Origin: Kitasatospora sp. NBC_01246
GTDB lineage: Bacteria; Actinomycetota; Actinomycetes; Streptomycetales; Streptomycetaceae
DNA length: 64,000 bases
Reading direction: 5' to 3'
NCBI RefSeq assembly: GCF_036226505.1
Contig: NZ_CP108484.1
Coordinates: forward strand, 248,001 to 312,000
The notes below the pieces were generated by a model. It ran no database searches. It was not told the origin of the DNA and was given only the letters and a program-made list of their open reading frames with translations. Each line of letters begins with the position of its first letter. Within the stretch, counting starts at the first letter, position 1. The position numbers were made by a program, and so were the translations under genes. Of the stretch, positions 55,329 to 63,829 are shown in pieces.

Positions 55329-55726
55329 GAACTCTCCTGTCGTGGTTGATGTGTCGAACCCGTGGTCAACACGACAAGGGGTGGAGCCCGGGCGGCGGCG
55401 CCGGGTGCGGGCCGAGAACCCGGGCGCCGCGACGCGCCGGGCGGGCCGCTCCTCGGCCGGCCGGGCTGCCCTCCCTCGAACAGCCGTCCCGTACCGGCCC
55501 GTTCGGCGCTCAGGAGAGCACCGGGTCGCCGATCCGTGTGTGGCGCGAGGCCGTCCCGGTAGTCATGGTCACGAAGCGTAGTCCACCGGACCGGGCCGCG
55601 GCCGGGACGGCATGCCGACTTGGCGGTTGGCAAGGATGATCTCGGCCAACGGTGCGGGGGCGACCTGGCGGCGTCCGGCCCGCCGCCGCGCGACCGGGCC
55701 GGACGGGATCCGGACACCCACCGCGA
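55329..55726. other. Gap between the hydrolase and DJ-1 genes
   Basis: About 400 bases. On the minus strand an 18-codon frame (ATG at 55566, MTTGTASRHTRIGDPVLS) lies about 180 bases before the hydrolase start. It lacks a ribosome site and is not called. The rest is shadow sequence. Confidence 0.4.
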
Positions 55727-56368
55727 TCAGGGCCGCCCGGCCCCGGCGGCGGTGCTCTCGGGCGTCCAGGTGTATTCCATCTGGCGGGCGGTGCGGCGGG
55801 CGAGCCGTTCGCCGAGGAGCCGGCCCACGAGGTGCAGGCTGGCGTCGATCCCCGCGCTGATCCCGGCGGAGGTGACGATGTCGCCGTCGTCGACCCACCG
55901 GACGTCGGTGCGCACCCGGATGCCGGGCCAACGCCGGGCCAGCTCCTCCTGGTCCTCCCAGTGGGTCGTGGCCGGGCGGCCGTCCAGCGCTCCGGTGGCG
56001 GCGAGCAGGAAGGCCCCGGTGCAGATGCTGAACGTCAGCGCGGAGGTCTCCCGGCGCCGGGCCAGCCAGTCGATCACCTCCCGGTCCGCCTCGACCGCCG
56101 TGGTGACACCGCCGGGGATCACCAGCACGTCGAAGGGCGGATCCTCGTCCAGGGTGTGATCCGCCAGGATCCCGAGCCCGCCGCGCGCACGGACCGGGCG
56201 GTCGCCGGCCGCGACCGTCACGACGCGCAGCAGGGGCCTGTCGTCGGCGGTGCGGGCCAGCCGGCCGGCGGTGCTGAAGACCTCGAAGGGGCCGCCCATG
56301 TCGAGGACCTCGACCTCGTCGAAGAGGAGCATTCCGAAGGTGAGCGGTGCGGTGCTGTCGATTGGCAT
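55727..56368 (-). CDS. DJ-1/PfpI family protein
   Basis: 213 residues. The start TFGMLLFDEVEVLDMGGPFEVFSTAGR and the nucleophile elbow SICTGAFLLAATGALDGRPATTHW (split), with the conserved Cys and His, identify the DJ-1/PfpI superfamily, in the branch with isonitrile hydratase and GlxA N-domains. It lacks a DNA-binding domain. It is divergent from the GlxA-type regulator (71 bases), which has a paralogous N-domain, so the pair probably shares regulation. The ATG has no clear ribosome site. Confidence 0.85.
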   Translation of the reverse strand: MPIDSTAPLTFGMLLFDEVEVLDMGGPFEVFSTAGRLARTADDRPLLRVVTVAAGDRPVRARGGLGILADHTLDEDPPFDVLVIPGGVTTAVEADREVIDWLARRRETSALTFSICTGAFLLAATGALDGRPATTHWEDQEELARRWPGIRVRTDVRWVDDGDIVTSAGISAGIDASLHLVGRLLGERLARRTARQMEYTWTPESTAAGAGRP

Positions 56369-56400
56369 GCCATCAGGTTCGGGCCTCGCGGGCCTCGCCG

Positions 56401-56433
56401 GACAGTGTCGGAAACGACGCGTGCCGCTAGGAT
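56401..56433 (+). promoter_or_regulatory. Dyad and -10 element in the DJ-1/GlxA divergent region
   Basis: GACA-G-TGTC (56401-56409) is a small dyad about 19 bases before TAGGAT (56428-56433). TAGGAT lies six bases before ATG 56440, the spacing of a leaderless transcript. The dyad could be an operator for the GlxA-type regulator. Confidence 0.45.
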
Positions 56434-56439
56434 TCCGCC

Positions 56440-57393
56440 ATGCGTAGCCACCGGATCGCCTGCCTGGCCTTCGACGGCATGGCTCCGTTCGAACTCTCCA
56501 CGGTCGCCGAGGTGTTCGCGGTCCCCCGGCCGGAGCTGGCGGTGGACTGGTGGTACCGGTTCGAGCTGTGCGCCGAGACCCCCGGACCGCACCGGGTCGT
56601 CGGGGGCTTCGACATCGTGGTGCACCACGGGCTGGACCGCCTCCGGTACGCCGACACCGTCATCGTCCCGGGGGTCGCGGACGTGCGCCGTGAGGTCGCC
56701 CCGGCCGTGCTGGACGCGCTGCGGGACGCGCACGCGCGAGGAGCGCGCGTGGTGTCCATCTGCAGCGGCGCCTTCGCCCTGGCCGCCGCCGGCCTGCTGG
56801 ACGGGAAGGAGGCGACCACGCACTGGCGGCACGCGCGGCTGCTCCAGGAACGTCATCCGGCGGTGGCGGTCGACGCGTCGGTGCTCTACGTCGACCACGG
56901 GTCGGTCGTCACCGCCGCCGGAACCGCCGCCGGCATCGACGTCTGCCTGCACCTCGTCCGCACCGACCACGGCGCCGACGTCGCCGCCCGGGTGGCCCGC
57001 CGCATGGTGGTGGCCGTACACCGCGAGGGCGGCCAGGCCCAGTTCGCGGAGCATCCGGTGGGCAGGGCGCCGTCCGACGATCCGGTCGACACCGCCATGC
57101 GGTTCGCGCGGGACAACCTGCACCGGCGCCTCGCCGTCGAGGAACTGGCCGGGCTCGCGCACCTGTCGGTCCGGCAGTTCGAACGCCGCTTCGTCGACGC
57201 GGCCGGTCTGCCGCCGGGACGCTGGATCACCCGGGAGCGGATCCGGGCCGGCGCCGTCCTGCTGGAGTCCGAGGACCAGCCGATCGAGGGGGTGGCCGCC
57301 CGGGTGGGACTGACCGTCGCGGGCTTTCGCCACCACTTCCGGGAGACGATGGGCGTCAGCCCCGCCGTGTACCGGCGCCAGTTCCGGCGCTGA
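56440..57393 (+). CDS. GlxA-type regulator (DJ-1 domain fused to AraC)
   Basis: 317 residues. Residues 1-195 form a DJ-1-like domain (HRIACLAFDGMAPFELSTVAEVF; SICSGAFALAAAGLLDGKEATTHW, split). Residues 215-317 form an AraC/XylS DNA-binding domain with two helix-turn-helices (RLAVEELAGLAHLSVRQFERRF; IEGVAARVGLTVAGFRHHFRETMGVSP, split). Such regulators respond to small metabolites and often control neighbouring genes; here the divergent DJ-1 gene is the obvious target. A leaderless promoter (TAGGAT, six bases upstream) is likely. Confidence 0.9.
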   Translation: MRSHRIACLAFDGMAPFELSTVAEVFAVPRPELAVDWWYRFELCAETPGPHRVVGGFDIVVHHGLDRLRYADTVIVPGVADVRREVAPAVLDALRDAHARGARVVSICSGAFALAAAGLLDGKEATTHWRHARLLQERHPAVAVDASVLYVDHGSVVTAAGTAAGIDVCLHLVRTDHGADVAARVARRMVVAVHREGGQAQFAEHPVGRAPSDDPVDTAMRFARDNLHRRLAVEELAGLAHLSVRQFERRFVDAAGLPPGRWITRERIRAGAVLLESEDQPIEGVAARVGLTVAGFRHHFRETMGVSPAVYRRQFRR

Positions 57394-57499
57394 CCGGCAG
57401 GGTCGACGCCTCCGGGCGTCACGTGGTCCTGGTGGCCCCGGCCCGGCGACTCGTCGTGTGGCCGGTCCAGGTCCGGCAGCCCGGCCGCGCCGGCGAAGC

Positions 57500-57541
57500 G
57501 AGGTCGCCGAAGAGAGGTCGCCGGAGTGAAGTCGCCGGAGA
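57500..57541. repeat. Three tandem 14-base repeats
   Basis: GAGGTCGCCGAAGA, GAGGTCGCCGGAGT and GAAGTCGCCGGAGA follow directly in the gap after the GlxA-type gene. Their role is unknown. Confidence 0.75.
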
Positions 57542-57614
57542 GAGCGCGGCGAACGCCCGGGTGATCGGGCGGCCGCCGCAGGTCAGGACCACGCGGCGGC
57601 ACGCACGGAGCCGG

Positions 57615-57836
57615 TCAGATCTGCCGGTCCGGGTCGGAGAAGGTCAGGCCGCCGACGCCGAGCGGGCGCCGCACCGGGGCGGGCTCGTCGACGGTCTCGG
57701 TGGGCGGCTGGCGGAAGTCGGCGCCCTGCTCGACCGGCAGCGGTCGGTGGCCGCCGGACTGGGCGGGCACGGCGGAGGCATCGGCGACGGGCTCGGAGAA
57801 CGCGGGCAGCCCGAGGCTGCGACGGTCAGGGGTCAT
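57615..57836 (-). CDS. Small Pro-rich protein, function unknown
   Basis: 73 residues from ATG 57836. Residues 1-60 are Pro/Ala/Glu-rich and look disordered (LGLPAFSEPVADASAVPAQS). The C-terminus, RRPLGVGGLTFSDPDRQI, is distinct. A GAGACT hexamer nine bases upstream could allow leaderless expression; a ribosome site is not visible. No family is recognised. It might be a small precursor peptide, but no modification enzyme is next to it, so I do not call that. Confidence 0.45.
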   Translation of the reverse strand: MTPDRRSLGLPAFSEPVADASAVPAQSGGHRPLPVEQGADFRQPPTETVDEPAPVRRPLGVGGLTFSDPDRQI

Positions 57837-57939
57837 GATCCCAGTCTCGCAGCAGAGCGGCGTGAACCAAAGCACGATCGACGTGACGAAGATCCGGCCC
57901 CGCCGGCGGCACGGACCCCGGCCCGCTTCGTCGGGCCCG

Positions 57940-58332
57940 CTACCAGAGGGTGGCCGGTCCGGTGAGGACCCAGCCGGTGTCGGTGGGCCTGACCCAGAAG
58001 CCCAGGGCCAGCTCGATCCTCCGGCCGCGGCAGGTGAGCTCCACGTAGAGGTGGCTGCTGGTGGGCCCCCAACTGAAGTCGGCGAGGTCGAGGTCGCCCA
58101 GCCAGGACAGGTCCCGCTCCCACGCGTCGGCCGCGGGGCCGCGCACCGCCCCGGCCTCCTCGGCGCCGGTTTCGCGAGCGCCCGCCCACAGGGACGTGAG
58201 CACGTGCCGGACCGGCGCGTGATCGACGAGCTGTTCGGCCTCGGAGATCCTTCCGGACCGCAGCAGGCCGAAGTAGCGGCGGACGACGGCTTCGACATCG
58301 GTCTCGGCGGGGAGCTCAGTCCAGGTCTTCAC
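57940..58332 (-). CDS. Small soluble protein, NTF2-like in outline
   Basis: 130 residues from GTG 58332 (the start is uncertain). The order VEAVVRRYFGLLRSGRISEAEQLVDH (helices), DLSWLGDLDLADFSWGPT, HLYVELTCRGRRIELALGFWV and GWVLTGPATLW is that of an NTF2-like or SnoaL-like fold with a long helical start. There is no signal peptide and no catalytic motif. The function is unknown. It lies upstream of the small Pro-rich gene on the same strand (103 bases apart). Confidence 0.6.
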   Translation of the reverse strand: MKTWTELPAETDVEAVVRRYFGLLRSGRISEAEQLVDHAPVRHVLTSLWAGARETGAEEAGAVRGPAADAWERDLSWLGDLDLADFSWGPTSSHLYVELTCRGRRIELALGFWVRPTDTGWVLTGPATLW

Positions 58333-58533
58333 CAGCGGGATCGTAGACGCCCTCCGGCGCCGGTCCGCGCGGGGCGGCCGACCGGGGCACGGGCGGGCTC
58401 GTACGCGGGCCGCTGTCCCGGTCCCGGGGGTGACCGGAACCCCGGCCGTCACCCGCCGTAACCGAGCGCCGCCCCCACGTCCGCGGCCCCGCCGGGGGCC
58501 CGGCCGGCTGGGGAACTATCGGGCCGACTCGTC

Positions 58534-58539
58534 TAGCAT
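58534..58539 (+). promoter_or_regulatory. -10 element for a leaderless FHA-ABC transcript
   Basis: TAGCAT lies seven bases before ATG 58547, and no Shine-Dalgarno sequence is present. Confidence 0.45.
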
Positions 58540-58546
58540 CGGTGGT

Positions 58547-60928
58547 ATGGCAGAGCGAGAATTCGCGCTCACCGCGCCGCAGCTCCTCATCGAGACCGAC
58601 AGTGACTCGCAGGTGATGAGCCCGGGGCACAGCTACGCCGTCGGGCGTGACCCCACCAGCGACGTCGTGCTCACCGACCCAAGGGTGTCCTGGCACCACG
58701 CCGTCCTGCACGTCGACGACGGCCACTGGATGCTCGACGACGCCGGCTCCACCAACGGCACCTTCTGCCAGGGCCACCGCGTCCGGCACCTGGACGTCGG
58801 CCCCGGGTACATCCTGCGGTTCGGCAACGCCTCCGACGGCCCCTGTTGCACCCTGAGCGCCCTGCACAAGCCGACCGTGGTCAGGGACCCGCAACCCTCC
58901 GCGCTGACCGCCATCACCGGCCTGGACCGGCCGCCGACCAGCGTCCGCCGGCTGCCCGCCAAGGTGATCCGGATCGGCCGGGCGCCCGACAACGACCTGG
59001 TGCTCGGTGACCTGTCCGTCTCCCGGCACCACGCCGAACTGCGCGCCCATTCCGACGGCCGGTACGAGATCGCCGACCTGGACAGCCACAACGGCACCTA
59101 CCTCAACGGCCTGCCGATCCGGCAGGCCCTGGTCGGCCCCGCCGACATCGTCGGCATCGGCCACTCCGCCTTCTGCCTGGTCGGCGACCAGTTGCAGGAG
59201 TTCGTCGACACCGGCGACATCGACCTCGACGTCGAAGGCCTCACCGTCGAGGTGGGCGACGGCCGCGTCCTGCTCGACAAGGTCTCCTTCCCGGTCGGCC
59301 AGCACTGCCTGCTCGCCGTCGCCGGTCCGAGCGGCGCCGGCAAGTCCACCCTGCTCAACGCTCTCACCGGCCTGCGTCCCGCCGACCGCGGCACCGTGCG
59401 CTACGACGGCCGCGACCTGTACCACGACTACGCGGAACTGCGGCACCGCATCGGCCTCGTGCCGCAGGACGACATCCTGCACACCCAGCTGACCGTCCGC
59501 CGGGCCCTCGGCTACGCCGGTGAGCTGCGCTTCCCCGGCGACACCGCCCCCGCCGAACGCTCCGCCCGGGTCGAGGAGGTGATCACCGAACTCGGTCTGA
59601 CCAAACGCGCCGACCAGGTGATCTCCACCCTCTCCGGCGGCCAGCGCAAACGGGTCAGCGTCGCCCTCGAACTGCTCACCAAGCCGTCCCTGCTCTTCCT
59701 CGACGAGCCCACCAGCGGCCTCGACCCGGGCATGGACCGTTCGGTGATGCAGATGCTGCGCGGCCTGGCCGACGACGGGCACACCATCGTCGTGGTCACC
59801 CACAGCGTGCTCAGCCTCGACCTGTGCGACCGCCTGCTGCTGCTTGCCCCCGGCGGGCGCCTCGCCTGGTACGGGCCGCCCGGCGAGACCCTCGACCACT
59901 TCGGGTTCAAGCACTGGTCCGAGGCCTTCGAGGCGTTCGAGAACGAGACCGACCGCGACTGGGCGGGCCAGTACCGCGCCTCGCCGCCGTACAAGCGCTA
60001 CATCGCGGGCGCGACCGCACGGCCGCCCCAATCCGGGCAGCTCGGACAGGCCGGGCAGCCCGGCGGCGCCGCCCCGGCGGCCGCCGTGGTGCAGCCCCTG
60101 CCCAAGCCCAAGCCGCGCGGCTGGAGCAAGCAGGTCTCCACCCTGGTACGGCGGTACGCCACCGCGCTCTCCGCCGACCGCACCTTCCTCGCCGTCATGA
60201 TCGCTCTGCCGTTCGTCATGGGCGCCCTGACCCGGGCCCTGGCCGGCAGCCGCCTCGACGACTCCACCGCCCTCAACACCCTGCTCATCCTCTGCGTCAG
60301 CGGCGTACTGATCGGCGCCGCCAACGCGGTGCGCGAACTGGTCAAGGAACGCAGTATCTACCAACGCGAGAGAGCCGTCGGCCTGTCCAGATCCGCGTAC
60401 CTCTGCTCGAAGATCGTGGTGCTCGGAACCATCACCGTCGTCCAGTCGGTGGTCCTCACCATGGTCGCCCTGGCGGGGGTGCAGCTCGGACCACCGGGCA
60501 CCGAGGGCGTCCTGCTGCCCCCGCTGCTCGAAATCACCCTCGCCGTCGCCCTGCTCTCGGTGACCGCGATGATGCTGGGCCTGGTGATCTCGGCGCTGGT
60601 GAAGAAGGAGGAGGTGACCATGCCGCTGCTGGTGCTAGTCGCCATCGTCCAGGTCGTCTTCTGCGGCGCACTGCTCCAGCTGAACGGCGCGCCGGTGCTC
60701 AATCAGCTCTCCTGGCTGGTCCCCTCCCGCTGGGCCTTCGCCGCGATGGCCGCCACCCTCGACCTCGGCGCGGCCTTCCCGGCCACCTTCAGCGACGACC
60801 CGCTCTTCACCCACTCCGTCGGCACCCTGCTGCTCGACCTGGGCATGATGGTCGTCCTCTCGGTGCTCTGCGGGGTGCTGGTCAGCCGACTGCTGCGCCG
60901 CCACGAGCCCGCCATCATGCGCGGGTAG
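58547..60928 (+). CDS. FHA-FHA-ABC transporter, Rv1747-like
   Basis: 793 residues. FHA domain 1 is at about 30-100 (YAVGRDPTSDVVLTDPRVSWHHAVL, then GSTNGTF). FHA domain 2 is at about 140-210 (IRIGRAPDNDLVLGDLSVSRHHAEL, then DSHNGTYLNG). The ATPase is at about 225-450: Walker A GPSGAGKST near 260, LSGGQRKR near 362, Walker B LLFLDEPTSGLD, and the H-loop VVVTHS. A Pro/Gln/Gly-rich linker precedes an ABC-2-type membrane domain of six helices (560-790). FHA domains bind phosphothreonine, so the exporter is expected to be controlled by Ser/Thr kinases, as known for Mycobacterium Rv1747 and PknF. No kinase gene is in the window. The substrate is unknown. Confidence 0.92.
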   Translation: MAEREFALTAPQLLIETDSDSQVMSPGHSYAVGRDPTSDVVLTDPRVSWHHAVLHVDDGHWMLDDAGSTNGTFCQGHRVRHLDVGPGYILRFGNASDGPCCTLSALHKPTVVRDPQPSALTAITGLDRPPTSVRRLPAKVIRIGRAPDNDLVLGDLSVSRHHAELRAHSDGRYEIADLDSHNGTYLNGLPIRQALVGPADIVGIGHSAFCLVGDQLQEFVDTGDIDLDVEGLTVEVGDGRVLLDKVSFPVGQHCLLAVAGPSGAGKSTLLNALTGLRPADRGTVRYDGRDLYHDYAELRHRIGLVPQDDILHTQLTVRRALGYAGELRFPGDTAPAERSARVEEVITELGLTKRADQVISTLSGGQRKRVSVALELLTKPSLLFLDEPTSGLDPGMDRSVMQMLRGLADDGHTIVVVTHSVLSLDLCDRLLLLAPGGRLAWYGPPGETLDHFGFKHWSEAFEAFENETDRDWAGQYRASPPYKRYIAGATARPPQSGQLGQAGQPGGAAPAAAVVQPLPKPKPRGWSKQVSTLVRRYATALSADRTFLAVMIALPFVMGALTRALAGSRLDDSTALNTLLILCVSGVLIGAANAVRELVKERSIYQRERAVGLSRSAYLCSKIVVLGTITVVQSVVLTMVALAGVQLGPPGTEGVLLPPLLEITLAVALLSVTAMMLGLVISALVKKEEVTMPLLVLVAIVQVVFCGALLQLNGAPVLNQLSWLVPSRWAFAAMAATLDLGAAFPATFSDDPLFTHSVGTLLLDLGMMVVLSVLCGVLVSRLLRRHEPAIMRG

Positions 60929-61003
60929 CGAAAGCCACGGTGGGCGGGGTCGGGACGCGGGGCACCCCCACGACCGGGCGCACCCCTACGACCGGGTGGC
61001 CGC

Positions 61004-61380
61004 CTACGAGCAGGTCACCGGTACGAAGGCCGCTCCCCCGCCGGGCGGTTCGAGCACACGGCAGCCGAGCTGGTGCAGCCGGCGCAGCACCGCGCGGGCC
61101 TCGCGGTCGTTCAGCGAGAAGGCGGACGGGCCCGGGAGGAGCAGGGTCCCGATCCGGCCTTGCTCCACGTGTCTTTCGAGCCGTTCGAGTCCCGGCAGGC
61201 CGTCGGCCGGGCGGCGGCCGTCGTCCAGATAGGTACAGGGCGCCCCGGCAGCCCGTGGTCCCGCGCGAGCAGTTCCAGGGCCTGGCGCCGGCAGTCCGTC
61301 CCGGCCGGGTCACGGGGGTAGCAGCGGAGGTAGAGCGCGGTTCGCGCAGGATCTACCGGCCTTCCCTTGCCAATGAACAT
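61004..61380 (-). pseudogene. Small recombinase-like gene with a frameshift
   Basis: ATG 61380 (AGGTGAG upstream) opens MFIGKGRPVDPARTALYLRC then YPRDPAGTDCRRQALELLAR with DHGLPGRP. The meaning then moves to another frame: CTYLDDGRRPADGLPGLERL, ERHVEQGRIGTLLLPGPSAF, SLNDREARAVLRRLHQLGCR, ending in TAG at 61004. Joined, they match the outline I recall for small streptomycete proteins of the serine-recombinase-like group (YLRCYP, LDDGxRxxDxLPGLxRL, GxVLVPGPFxFSLND). One missing base near 61230-61237 would restore the frame (CCTGTA then CCTATCTGG). It could be decay, programmed shifting, or an assembly error. Confidence 0.6.
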
Positions 61381-61610
61381 GCCACTCACCTGCCAGTGAT
61401 CTCGGAGGAACCCCGTGCGGACCGCCGACTCCACCGGACACCACGGAACAGTGCGGGATACATGGCGGCCGGTACCTGTTCCGAGCGAACATTCCCTACG
61501 CATGCGGCCCACGAAAGGGTGGGGGCGGCCGGGTCCCGCAGCCGGCGCGGTGGCCGGGCGGGCCGTTCTCGTCGGGCCGACTGCGGTTACCTCCCCGGCG
61601 AGGTGGCAGG

Positions 61611-62423
61611 ATGCGTGGCATGGACATTCGCCGCAGGAACAACGTGAGATTCGCCGGCCCCGCCGACGGGCCGGTGGTCGTGCTGGCGCACGGGTTCGGC
61701 TGCGACCAGAACATGTGGCGCCTGATCGTGCCGGCCCTGGCAGAGCGGTACCGGGTGGTGCTGTTCGACTACGTCGGTTCCGGTGGGTCCGACCTCTCGA
61801 CCTGGAGCGAGGAGCGGTACTCCTCGCTCCGGGGCTACGCGCAGGACGTGGTGGAGGTGTGCGAGGAGCTGGACCTGCACGACGCGGTCTTCGTCGGGCA
61901 CTCGGTCAGCGCGATGGTGGGGGTCCTGGCCGCCGAGGCGGCGCCGCAGCGGATCGGCGCGCTGGTGATGGTGGCCCCCTCACCGTGCTACATCGACGGG
62001 GAGGACTACCGGGGCGGCTTCAGCACGGAGGACATCGAGGAACTGCTGACCTCCCTGGAGTCGAACTACCTGGGCTGGTCCTCCGCCATGGCACCGGTGA
62101 TCATGGGAAACCCGGAGCGGCCGGAGCTGGGGCAGGAGCTGACGAACAGCTTCTGCGCCACGGACCCGGACATCGCCCGGGTCTTCGCCCGGACCACCTT
62201 CCTCACCGACAGCCGCGGGGACCTCGCGAGCGTCCGGGTGCCGACCCTGGTCCTGGAGTGCTCCCAGGACGTGATCGCCCCACGCGAGGTCGGCGCGTAC
62301 GTGCGGTCCGCGATCCCCTCCTCGCGCCTGGTCACCCTGGACGCCACCGGACACTGCCCGCAGCTGAGCGCGCCCGAGGCCACCGCCGAAGCGATCCTGG
62401 CCTTCCTGGAGGAGCGCCGGTGA
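61611..62423 (+). CDS. rsbQ: RsbQ-like alpha/beta hydrolase
   Basis: About 270 residues from ATG 61611 (AGGTGG upstream); ATG 61620 also fits. Wording follows Bacillus RsbQ closely: RNNV, LAHGFGCDQNMWRLIVPAL, VLFDYVGSGGSDLS, YAQDVVEVCEELDLHDAVFVGHSVSAM (split) with the nucleophile Ser, MVAPSPCY, FCATDPDIARVFAR, LVLECSQDVIAP (acid) and GHCPQLS (His). RsbQ is an alpha/beta hydrolase of the plant KAI2/D14 type that activates the phosphatase RsbP in energy stress. The next gene encodes exactly such a phosphatase and starts inside its stop codon (TGATG), so the module is intact. Confidence 0.9.
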   Translation: MRGMDIRRRNNVRFAGPADGPVVVLAHGFGCDQNMWRLIVPALAERYRVVLFDYVGSGGSDLSTWSEERYSSLRGYAQDVVEVCEELDLHDAVFVGHSVSAMVGVLAAEAAPQRIGALVMVAPSPCYIDGEDYRGGFSTEDIEELLTSLESNYLGWSSAMAPVIMGNPERPELGQELTNSFCATDPDIARVFARTTFLTDSRGDLASVRVPTLVLECSQDVIAPREVGAYVRSAIPSSRLVTLDATGHCPQLSAPEATAEAILAFLEERR

Positions 62424-63829
62424 TGACCCGCCCCGGTGACGGACCGGAGCGGGCGGGAGCCGGCGATCAGGCCGCGACGACGGCCGCGTTCAGCGCTCTC
62501 CTGGAGGACAGCGCCGAGGACCTGTACGAGTCCGCGCCCTGCGGCTACCTGTCGACGCTGATGGACGGCACCATCGCCAAGATCAACACCACCCTGCTCG
62601 ACTGGCTCGGCCTCGAACGCGCGGAGGTGGTGGGCCGGATGCGCTTCGCCGACCTCCTGACCGTCGGCGGAAAGCTGTACCACGAGACGCACTTCGCGCC
62701 GCTGCTGCAGATGCAGGGCGAACTGCACGGCATCGCGCTGGAGATGAGGACCGCGGCCAGGGGCCGCCTGCCGGTGCTGGTGTCCTCCGTGGTCAAGCGC
62801 GGCACCAGCGGGAAGCCGCTGCTGATCCGCAGCACCGTCTTCGACGCGTCCGACCGCCGCGCCTACGAGGCCGAACTCCTGCACCGCCGCCAGGACGCCG
62901 AGCGGGCCCGCGCCGAGGCGGAGCGGGCCCAGGCGGAGGCGGAGCGGGCCCGGGCGGAGGCCGAGCGGGCCGGCGCCGAGGCCGAGCGCGCACGGGCGCA
63001 GGCCGAAGCCGCCCTGCGGCAGGCCGAGGCCGACCGGCAGCGGTTGGCCGAGGCCCTCACCGTCCTGCAGAAGTCCCTCGTCCCCTCGTCACTGCCCGCC
63101 GTACCGGGGCTGGAGGCCGCCGCCTACTACCACACCGCCTCCCCCGACCGGCTCGGCGGCGACTTCTACGACCTGTTCCCCCTCGACGACGGCCGCTGGG
63201 CGTTCTTCCTCGGTGACGTGTGCGGCAAGGGGCCCCAGGCAGCCTCCCTCACCTCGCTCACCCGCTACACCCTGCGCGCCGCGGCCCTGCACGACCCCGA
63301 ACCCGCCATGGCACTGACCACCCTCAACGCCGTCCTGCACGAGCACTATGCCGCCGCGGGCGACCCGCGCTACTGCACCGCCGTCTTCGGCGTCGTCGAA
63401 CCCGCCGACGACGACGGCCGCGTCGGCGTGCGCATCGCCTCCGGCGGCCACCCCCCTGCCCTCGTCCTGCGCGCCGACGGCAGCACCGAGTACCTTCCCA
63501 CCCCGGGCGGCCTGCTCATCGGTATCCTGCCCGACGCCCCGTTCACCACCGCCCGCACCACCCTGGCGCCCGGCGAGACGATCCTCCTCTACACCGACGG
63601 CCTCACCGAGGCCCGCACCGGCCCGACCCGGGAAAGCCTCTTCGGCGACGACGCCCTGCTCGCGTTCGCCGCCGACCACGCCCCCGCCCCACCCGACGAG
63701 ACGATCAGCGCCCTCACCGCACTGCTGAAGAGCTTCGGCGACGGCCTGGACGACGACACCGCTCTGCTCGCCCTCGGCGTCCCCGCCACCGCCTCCCCCA
63801 TCCGCCCGACGACGAACCCACGGCGATGA
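62423..63829 (+). CDS. rsbP: RsbP-like PAS - coiled-coil - PP2C phosphatase
   Basis: 468 residues. ATG 62423 overlaps the rsbQ stop. A PAS domain is at about 30-150 (LYESAPCGYLSTLMDGTIAKINTTLLDWLGLER, split). An Ala/Glu/Arg heptad region is at 155-215 (ERARAEAERAQAEAERAR). A PP2C/SpoIIE domain is at 225-460 with metal-site Asp/Gly motifs (RLGGDFYDLF, FLGDVCGKG, SGGHPPALVL, LYTDGLTEAR, GLDDDTALLAL). This is the RsbP layout: it dephosphorylates a STAS anti-anti-sigma protein and thereby frees a stress sigma factor. The STAS gene follows with an ATGA overlap. Confidence 0.9.
   Translation: MTRPGDGPERAGAGDQAATTAAFSALLEDSAEDLYESAPCGYLSTLMDGTIAKINTTLLDWLGLERAEVVGRMRFADLLTVGGKLYHETHFAPLLQMQGELHGIALEMRTAARGRLPVLVSSVVKRGTSGKPLLIRSTVFDASDRRAYEAELLHRRQDAERARAEAERAQAEAERARAEAERAGAEAERARAQAEAALRQAEADRQRLAEALTVLQKSLVPSSLPAVPGLEAAAYYHTASPDRLGGDFYDLFPLDDGRWAFFLGDVCGKGPQAASLTSLTRYTLRAAALHDPEPAMALTTLNAVLHEHYAAAGDPRYCTAVFGVVEPADDDGRVGVRIASGGHPPALVLRADGSTEYLPTPGGLLIGILPDAPFTTARTTLAPGETILLYTDGLTEARTGPTRESLFGDDALLAFAADHAPAPPDETISALTALLKSFGDGLDDDTALLALGVPATASPIRPTTNPRR

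Noticed and set aside
55510..55566. 18-residue leader peptide before the dienelactone hydrolase
   Set aside because: No ribosome site, no regulatory codon run and about 180 bases from the gene.
57615..57836. RiPP precursor peptide
   Set aside because: The C-terminal LGVGGLTF motif is suggestive, but no ATP-grasp, lanthipeptide or radical SAM enzyme lies next to it.
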